Shown in pieces: positions 1 to 4,621 of a stretch of DNA of 10,802 bases. Made by a program: the position numbers and the translations under genes. Under the pieces are notes generated by a model. The model did no database searches. It saw only the letters and a program-made list of their open reading frames with translations, and was not told where the DNA came from. How positions within the stretch are numbered: the first letter of the stretch is position 1; every line of letters starts with the position of its first letter. This DNA is from an uncultured Oscillospiraceae bacterium (GTDB lineage Bacteria > Bacillota > Clostridia > Oscillospirales > Oscillospiraceae): positions 1-10,802 of the forward strand of contig CAKTLD010000064.1 of NCBI GenBank assembly GCA_934572445.1, given 5' to 3'.

Positions 1-156
1 ACGAACTTGACGAACACAAGAGCGCAGCACGTTTACGAATCACTTGGATTCCGCAAGGTACGAACCAATATCGATTCCTGGAAAGACCAGCTCGGCCGAC
101 TTCAATCATCGGTTGATTATGCGCTGGTCGAGCAGGATTTTGTCAGTTATGAGTGA
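1..156 (+). CDS. GNAT family N-acetyltransferase, C-terminal fragment (5' end outside window)
   Basis: Frame 1 is open from the window edge to a TGA at 154-156 and gives 51 residues. The peptide contains N-T-R-A-Q-H-V-Y-E-S-L-G-F-R-K-V, the typical end of a GNAT acetyltransferase: an Asn/Ala helix followed by YExxGF, where the helix helps hold acetyl-CoA and the Tyr is the usual general acid. GNAT enzymes move an acetyl group from acetyl-CoA to an amine. The substrate cannot be told because the N-terminal and central parts lie outside the window. Its stop overlaps the possible GTG start of the next ORF, so the two may be translationally coupled. The ORF is too short for the six-frame listing threshold only because its start is missing. 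The family call is fairly firm; the specific function is unknown. Confidence 0.7.
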   Translation, partial: TNLTNTRAQHVYESLGFRKVRTNIDSWKDQLGRLQSSVDYALVEQDFVSYE

Positions 157-362
157 GCGAAACACCTATGCCGAATAAAGCAGATCGCAAGCGGCCGATA
201 CAGGTCAAATTCTTCGTAGGCGAAAGAGAACTCGGCTTGATAAAGACGAAGATGGCGCAGCCTGGTATAGAAAATATGAGCGATTCCCTTCGCAAAACGG
301 CAATTGACGGATATGAGGAAAAACCAGGCTCGGCTGAACTCCGTGAGCCGGAAAATCCCTGA
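153..362 (+). CDS. Truncated MobC-like / ribbon-helix-helix mobilisation protein remnant
   Basis: This 69-residue ORF has the pattern R-K-R-P-I-Q-V-K-F-F-V, then E-L-G-L-I-K-T-K-M, then N-M-S-D-S-L-R-K-T-A-I-D-G-Y. That resembles the N-terminal ribbon-helix-helix region of relaxosome accessory proteins (MobC type) on Clostridia conjugative and mobilisable elements, which bind oriT DNA and help the relaxase. Family members usually run to about 100-120 residues with a further helical part. Here the homology-like part ends at DGY and is followed by an unrelated tail (EEKPGSAELREPENP) and a stop, so it looks truncated. The start may be GTG at 153, overlapping the GNAT stop, or ATG at 168; neither has a strong ribosome binding site. 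No relaxase is adjacent. It is most likely a remnant of a mobile element, though a free-standing small DNA-binding protein is possible. Confidence 0.5.
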   Translation: MSETPMPNKADRKRPIQVKFFVGERELGLIKTKMAQPGIENMSDSLRKTAIDGYEEKPGSAELREPENP

Positions 363-657
363 CTTATTTTCCAAAATAGCGTGGTGTTCAGTTCCGCGGG
401 AGCGCGGCCGATTTCTCTGAAATCGTTCCGAGGTTTAGGGCAATTCCCCAACAGGATCGCACGGGTGCATAAGCACGAGCATTGCTTGCCAAGGGCGTTT
501 CGCAGCCGGCAGGTAATGAGAAGCGGGTATCGCCGCGTCTTTTGCTCTTTCGATACGCTCCGCGGGGAAGAACTTGCTGATTTCTTCGCCGGATCGGGAA
601 CTTTTTTGTCAAAAATTGCGTCTATATGGACAGAAACTGCGAAAAGGAGGAATTGTG
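363..657. other. Intergenic gap, no gene recognised
   Basis: Short overlapping frames occur on both strands, but none has a good ribosome binding site or a recognisable family signature. The translations are Arg/Ser-rich, as expected from shadow frames. No convincing -35/-10 pair was found for the lipoprotein gene that follows; TTGTCA at 606-611 lacks a properly spaced -10. The only clear signal is the AAAGGAGG ribosome binding site at 643-650. The stretch may be the degraded remainder of whatever element carried the MobC-like ORF. Confidence 0.5.
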
Positions 658-2070
658 ATGAGACGATATCTTTCGCTGCTGTGCCTGGGAGCGGCGCTGG
701 CGCTCACGCTTGCGGGCTGCGGCGCGAGGAAGGACGTGCCGACCGAGCCGCCGGCGCTGACCGTGACGAACGCGCAGGGTGCGAGCATTACGGCGATGGG
801 CGGCAGCTACGACTGGGACTATGAGGCCGGAGGCGGCCAGCGCACGGGCACGATCGCCTGCGGCATGCATCCGCTGGACGAGACGCTCCGCGACAGCACG
901 CCGGCTCTTGAAATGCCCATCGCGGTGTCGGCGTCCTTCTACTACACGGTGACGCTCGATTTCGGCGACTGCGCGCCCGATTCCGTCACCTTGCGGTACT
1001 GGAACGAGCAGTGCTGGGGCGACACGCAGGCGACTGCCGAAAAACTGACCGTGCAGCGGCAGGACGACGGAACGTATACTGTTGAGATGATCCCGAGCGT
1101 CGGTATTTTTGAGGTGGACGCGCAGTGGGACGCGGAGGACTACTGCGGCAGGGCGTTCTACTCCTTCTGCACGAAGGCGGCAGGAGCGGAGGAGCTGCCG
1201 TACAGCAAGACCTATTCCTTCGGCGGCGATACGCCGGTCAAATCGCTCGACATCTCATGGCTGAGCGGCGGGGTGAGCGTTGCGGCCCTCGGACAGATCA
1301 GCGAGATCACCGTGGTCGAACGGGCGGATCGTATGCTGGCAGAGGACGAAACGCTGACCGTCCGCCTTGACGTAAGCGGCGACGGTCATTCGCTGCACAT
1401 CGGCTTCATGAAGGGCGACCGCTTCGACGGCGAGAAGTATCTGACCGTCTATGTGCCGTGGGAGATGGTCAAGAACGGCCTCCTTGAAGAGGTTGACATC
1501 GAGACCACCAGCGCCTACGCCTATGTGAGTGCCGATGCGCAGAAGATCAGGCTTTCGACCGTCGGCGGCGACGCGCGCGTGATGTGCGCAAGCTGCCCTG
1601 AGGTGGACGTCGAGACGACGAGCGGCAGCGCCGGCGTAGTAGAAGGAACGTGGGAGGAGGTCGATATTTCGACCGTCTCCGGGATGATCGAGCTCACGGG
1701 CCGCGCGGAAAAGGCCGGACTTGAAACGACGAGCGGCGAGGCGGAGCTGGACGGTCACTTTGGCGCGGTAGATTTCTCCTCCGTCAGCGGCGGCCTGACG
1801 CTTTACGCACAGAGCGCGCTGCGGCTGGACGCGGAGACGACGAGCGGCGCAGTGCGGCTGTATCTGCCGGAGGCCGACGGCTTTGACCTTGCTTTTGCGA
1901 CCACGGGCGGCGCGCTGGAAAGTGCTCTGACCGACCGCGAGGGTACGATGCTCGCCTGCGGCGACCGCTTCACGCTCTACGGCGTACCCGCGCTGGAAGG
2001 CGGCGAGACGAGCGAGCTGGCGGTCTCGACCGTCAGCGGAGGGCTGAGCATCGAGGGCGGCCGGTACTGA
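658..2070 (+). CDS. Lipoprotein with DUF4097-type beta-repeat domain
   Basis: 470 residues starting at ATG 658, chosen because AAAGGAGG lies 7 bases upstream and the protein then opens with a lipoprotein signal: MRRY, a hydrophobic stretch (residues 5-19), and lipobox LAGC with Cys21. It should be anchored on the outer face of the membrane. Residues about 35-180 form a first domain with five cysteines (68, 105, 119, 163, 171) and no family I recognise. Residues about 195-470 match the DUF4097 (putative adhesin) pattern: ETTSG and STVSG-like turns alternate about every 18-19 residues (ETTSA 282, LSTVGG 299, ETTSG 319, ISTVSG 337, ETTSG 356, FSSVSG 373, ETTSG 393, ATTGG 414, VSTVSG 456), as in a beta-helix or beta-roll. 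The biochemical role of DUF4097 proteins is not established; some sit beside envelope-stress regulators, but none is seen here. The gene converges on the cdd operon and shares its terminator. Confidence 0.85.
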   Translation: MRRYLSLLCLGAALALTLAGCGARKDVPTEPPALTVTNAQGASITAMGGSYDWDYEAGGGQRTGTIACGMHPLDETLRDSTPALEMPIAVSASFYYTVTLDFGDCAPDSVTLRYWNEQCWGDTQATAEKLTVQRQDDGTYTVEMIPSVGIFEVDAQWDAEDYCGRAFYSFCTKAAGAEELPYSKTYSFGGDTPVKSLDISWLSGGVSVAALGQISEITVVERADRMLAEDETLTVRLDVSGDGHSLHIGFMKGDRFDGEKYLTVYVPWEMVKNGLLEEVDIETTSAYAYVSADAQKIRLSTVGGDARVMCASCPEVDVETTSGSAGVVEGTWEEVDISTVSGMIELTGRAEKAGLETTSGEAELDGHFGAVDFSSVSGGLTLYAQSALRLDAETTSGAVRLYLPEADGFDLAFATTGGALESALTDREGTMLACGDRFTLYGVPALEGGETSELAVSTVSGGLSIEGGRY

Positions 2071-2076
2071 CAAAAA

Positions 2077-2123
2077 TTGAGCAAAAAAGAAGAGCGGCGC
2101 CGCCGCTCTTCTTTTTTGCTCAA
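2077..2123. terminator. Bidirectional intrinsic terminator between lipoprotein gene and cdd
   Basis: A perfect inverted repeat with 22-base arms (2077-2098 and 2102-2123) and a 3-base centre. The inner stem is GC-rich (AGAGCGGC/GCCGCTCT) and is flanked by A6 on the left and T6 on the right, so it works as a terminator for both convergent transcripts. On the minus strand the cdd stop codon (2120-2122) lies inside the base of the stem. Confidence 0.95.
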
Positions 2124-2533
2124 TTCCTCTTGGGCTCGTCGATGTTCAGCCACGTCTGGTCGAAGCCATAGGGAAGCAATTCCTTGATGTGCAGGTGCTT
2201 TTCCTCATTGTTTTTGTTCAGGCACACGACCTCCATGTCAGGGCCGAACTCGTAGAGCACCTGACGGCACGCGCCGCAGGGGTAGCAGTAATCGTCGCTG
2301 CGGCCCGCGATGACGATGCGCTTAAAGCGGCGGTGCCCCTCGCTCACGGCCTTGAAGGCCGCGGTGCGCTCGGCGCAGTTCGTCAGGCCGTAGCTCGAAT
2401 TTTCAATGTTGCAGCCGGTGAAGACCGCGCCGTCTTCACATTCGAGCGCCGCGCCGACGGGAAAATGGGAATACGGGACGTAGGCCATGTCGAGCATGGC
2501 GACGGCCCTGGCCTTGAGTTCTTCAAGCGTCAT
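2120..2533 (-). CDS. cdd: Cytidine deaminase
   Basis: 137 residues, the normal size for the small homotetrameric cytidine deaminases, which convert cytidine and deoxycytidine to uridine and deoxyuridine in cytosolic pyrimidine salvage. Visible motifs are FPVGAAL (24-30), the substrate-binding region GCNIENSSYGL (40-50), the zinc/catalytic motif NCAERTA with Cys53 and Glu55, and PCGACRQ with zinc ligands Cys86 and Cys89. All catalytic residues are present. The ATG at 2533 is set by AGGAGG 8 bases upstream. It is the second gene of a leftward operon: only 12 bases separate it from the stop of the deacetylase-like gene, and its ribosome binding site lies in that gap. No own promoter is seen, so it is probably transcribed from the promoter at 3835-3863. 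In other Firmicutes cdd more often sits with era or nucleoside-salvage genes, so this partner is unusual. Confidence 0.96.
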   Translation of the reverse strand: MTLEELKARAVAMLDMAYVPYSHFPVGAALECEDGAVFTGCNIENSSYGLTNCAERTAAFKAVSEGHRRFKRIVIAGRSDDYCYPCGACRQVLYEFGPDMEVVCLNKNNEEKHLHIKELLPYGFDQTWLNIDEPKRN

Positions 2534-2545
2534 GAAAGCACCTCC

Positions 2546-3802
2546 TTATTCGTCCCAGCGCACGCCGAGATCGGGGCGCACGTCGAGGTCGATGATGTCC
2601 TTCGCGTCATAAAACTGCGCGTACCAGCTCAGGACCCTCTTGCTGCCGCGCAGGGTGGTGCCGTCCGGATGCAGGCGGTCGCAGATGACGGCAGAGATGT
2701 CGGGCTTGACGAAGCTGAAAGAGCTGGTGCCGACGCTTGCAAACACGCGGAAGCCCTGACTTTGCAGGTACTGGAAGCGCTCGCCGGTGGTGTGCCAGTC
2801 GTCCCCGTCGGGCCGGCCGCCGTGCGGGTAGAACAGAATCTGCGTGGGACCGACGAGCGAGCCGACCTCGTCCGCCCAGCGCTCGGTGTCATTGATGACG
2901 GTCTGGAGGGGCTTGGTGTCGAGGCGGATGTGGCCCCAGGTGTGGCTGCCGAACGTCCAGCCGGTCTCCTTCAGACGCTGGATCACGGGCTTGACGGCCT
3001 CGATCTCACTCGCGCGGTAGGCGTCGAACGCCGGACGGTCGGGGCTGTCCTGCGCAATGTCGCGGTCATCCTGCGTGCGGTAGCCCAAAATGCCCTGATA
3101 GCCCGTCAGCGAGAAGATGGCCTTCGCGCCGTTCAGTGAAAAATCAGGGTGTTCGTAAACGAACTGGTCGAGGATCGGCGTCGCGTCGAGCTCCTTGGTC
3201 AAAAACGTCTCATTGGTGTACGGATCGGTGCACTGCGCCCAGATCTCGCCGTCGTCACCGACGACGAGCTTGCTCGTGAAGCCCTCGTCGAGCATGTAGG
3301 GATAGTAGTTCACGTCGTCAAAGCTGATGACGAGCGGCTTTTTGCCCTCGGGCAGCATGAGCGTGTTTCGCACCATGTGCGTGCCGGACTCGTCCGTCAC
3401 CTCGCTCCAGACGTCCTCCATCGCGACGAGAATATAGCCGCGGTCATAGACGGACTGCAGAATTTTGTTGTACTCGTCCACTGTGACCATCCAGTCGTCC
3501 AGACCGTAGCGCTGGTCCTGAGACGCGGAGCAGTCGTGGAAGGCCCACTGGGGGTAGGCGATGATCGGGTGGAAAAAGAGATGCTCCACCACCTGATCGG
3601 GGCCCCAGGCCTGCGTGAGCTGGTCTTCCGACCAGTAATTGCGCACGGCGTCATAGGGGTCGGCGGCGGGGGCGGGCGTGTCGCCGCTGCCGTCGGGCGC
3701 GGCGGCGGGATCGTCCTGCGGGACGTCAGCCTTGCTGCCGCAGGCGGTCAGCAGCGAGAGCAGCATCAACGCGCTGAGCAGCAGCGCCAGAAAACGTTTC
3801 AT
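2546..3802 (-). CDS. Polysaccharide deacetylase-like (NodB-homology) lipoprotein
   Basis: 418 residues from ATG 3802, chosen because AGGAGG lies just upstream and MKRFLALLLSALMLLSLLTAC is a clear lipoprotein signal with lipobox Cys21. A low-complexity Pro/Ala/Asp linker follows (about 24-50). The rest resembles carbohydrate esterase 4 / NodB-fold enzymes, which remove N-acetyl groups from peptidoglycan or other amino-sugar polymers using a metal. Motif 1 appears as S-F-D-D-V-N (160-165, Asp162 and Asp163), motif 2 as G-S-H-T-W-G-H (285-291, metal ligands His287 and His291), and a motif-3-like F-Y-P-H-G-G-R at 324-330. The classical TFDDG is altered, motifs 1 and 2 are about 125 residues apart rather than about 50, and no clear LxH motif 5 is seen. 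Fold and metal site look retained, but the substrate is unknown and activity is uncertain. It should act outside the membrane. It is the first gene of the operon with cdd. Confidence 0.85.
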   Translation of the reverse strand: MKRFLALLLSALMLLSLLTACGSKADVPQDDPAAAPDGSGDTPAPAADPYDAVRNYWSEDQLTQAWGPDQVVEHLFFHPIIAYPQWAFHDCSASQDQRYGLDDWMVTVDEYNKILQSVYDRGYILVAMEDVWSEVTDESGTHMVRNTLMLPEGKKPLVISFDDVNYYPYMLDEGFTSKLVVGDDGEIWAQCTDPYTNETFLTKELDATPILDQFVYEHPDFSLNGAKAIFSLTGYQGILGYRTQDDRDIAQDSPDRPAFDAYRASEIEAVKPVIQRLKETGWTFGSHTWGHIRLDTKPLQTVINDTERWADEVGSLVGPTQILFYPHGGRPDGDDWHTTGERFQYLQSQGFRVFASVGTSSFSFVKPDISAVICDRLHPDGTTLRGSKRVLSWYAQFYDAKDIIDLDVRPDLGVRWDE

Positions 3803-3834
3803 TGGGATCTCCTCCTCATAATATCGGCAGCTAC

Positions 3835-3863
3835 AGTATAGCAACTCGGGCGGGGCTTTGCAA
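3835..3863 (-). promoter_or_regulatory. Sigma-A-type promoter of the deacetylase-cdd operon
   Basis: On the minus strand TTGCAA (3863-3858) and TATACT (3840-3835) are separated by exactly 17 bases. Transcription would begin near 3828 and give a leader of about 25 bases that contains the AGGAGG site. This is the best canonical promoter in the window. Confidence 0.75.
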
Positions 3864-3964
3864 GGGGCGCGCGGGTTTTGCCAACTGTTTCTTTAGACGC
3901 GCGGCGGCGGGTTTTTGTTCCCGCGCGGAGAAAAAATTTCCGGCGGTTGGACCGGAACGTGCAA

Positions 3965-4013
3965 TGGCGGGGTGCCTTACAGCTACGGCTGTAAGGCAAA
4001 ATTTTTGCCGCCA
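3965..4013 (+). promoter_or_regulatory. Structured leader / attenuator-like stem-loop upstream of tail-fibre-like gene
   Basis: A perfect 11-bp stem TGCCTTACAGC (3973-3983) / GCTGTAAGGCA (3988-3998) closes the loop TACG. With its closing C-G pair this is a cUACGg tetraloop of the very stable UNCG class. AAATTTTT follows the stem, as in an intrinsic terminator, and an outer 6-bp stem TGGCGG (3965-3970) / CCGCCA (4008-4013) encloses the whole. It lies just before the ribosome binding site at 4023-4028. It could attenuate or insulate expression; no clear rightward promoter was found upstream. Confidence 0.55.
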
Positions 4014-4036
4014 GAAAATGATAAGGAGACAATGAT

Positions 4037-4576
4037 ATGCAGAAAACCGAGCATTATCAGCTCCCGCACTGGGAGCAGGACGACCCGATCAAAATGGACG
4101 ACTTCAATGAACTGACGCAGAAGGTGGACGCCGCACTCAAATCCGGTGCGGACACAGCGGCGAGCGGCCTGAGCGCCGAAACTTCGGCCCGCCAGAGCGC
4201 CGACACGGCAATAGAAAACGCGCTGATATCGGCGATGGGCACGCACGGCTACAACTGCCGCGCCGTCATGGGCTCTTACACCGGCACGGGCAAGTCCGGC
4301 GCGAGCAATCCCACCACCATCGTCACGGACTTCACCCCGCTGGTGCTGGTCCTGGCTACTGACGGAGATACCTACATCCGTATTCGCCAGTCGGACCAGA
4401 CCTATGCCGACCACGACTTTACCGGCGGCAATGCCACAAATCAGATCACGTGGAGTACGAACGGCATCAGCTGGTACAACACAGTGACCTCTTCGGCAAA
4501 CGAGCGCCAAGCGAACGAACGCGGCATAGAATATCATTATCTTGTTTTTGGCTACGATGCCATCGTCAATGAATAA
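4037..4576 (+). CDS. Phage tail-fibre-like protein (solitary)
   Basis: 179 residues from ATG 4037, with AAGGAG at 4023-4028. The opening Y-Q-L-P-H-W-E-Q-D-D-P-I-K-M-D-D-F-N-E-L (7-26) is the pattern seen at the start of tail-fibre or base-plate-associated proteins in Firmicutes prophages. Residues about 28-66 are Ala/Ser/Asp-rich with heptad-like spacing (AETSARQSADTAIENAL), as expected of a trimeric coiled-coil stalk. Residues about 70-179 are beta-rich: G-S-Y-T-G-T-G, then D-F-T-P-L-V-L-V-L, then W-S-T-N-G-I-S-W-Y, then Q-A-N-E-R-G-I-E-Y-H-Y. This resembles the C-terminal receptor-binding head of such fibres. There is no signal peptide or membrane segment. No other phage gene is nearby, so it is either a relic or a domesticated fibre-like protein. 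It lies between divergent and convergent envelope genes and ends in its own terminator. The family call is moderately firm; the present-day role is unknown. Confidence 0.7.
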   Translation: MQKTEHYQLPHWEQDDPIKMDDFNELTQKVDAALKSGADTAASGLSAETSARQSADTAIENALISAMGTHGYNCRAVMGSYTGTGKSGASNPTTIVTDFTPLVLVLATDGDTYIRIRQSDQTYADHDFTGGNATNQITWSTNGISWYNTVTSSANERQANERGIEYHYLVFGYDAIVNE

Positions 4577-4607
4577 AAAGGAGACCCCCTCGGGGGTCTC
4601 CTTTTTT
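4575..4607. terminator. Bidirectional terminator between tail-fibre-like gene and S-layer gene
   Basis: The arms 4575-4589 (A5-GGAGA-C5) and 4592-4606 (G5-TCTCC-T5) are fully complementary around TC, folding in practice with a CTCG loop. The T-run on one side and A-run on the other make it usable from both directions. It starts at the last two bases of the TAA stop of the rightward gene and lies 15 bases past the stop of the leftward S-layer gene. Confidence 0.95.
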
Positions 4608-4621
4608 GACTGCTCAGAGGA

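Noticed and set aside
381..824. 147-codon plus-strand frame before and within the lipoprotein gene
   Set aside because: It overlaps the true lipoprotein start in another frame, is Arg/Ser/Cys-rich and lacks a ribosome binding site.
1255..2073. A 272-codon minus-strand frame antisense to the DUF4097 lipoprotein gene
   Set aside because: Ala/Arg-rich shadow frame without family motifs; it also runs into the shared terminator at its start.
2189..3841. Long plus-strand frames (2189-3139, 3149-3841) antisense to cdd and the deacetylase-like gene
   Set aside because: Composition is that of a GC-biased shadow (Val/Ala/Asp/Arg), no ribosome binding sites, and the minus-strand genes carry intact catalytic motifs and start signals.
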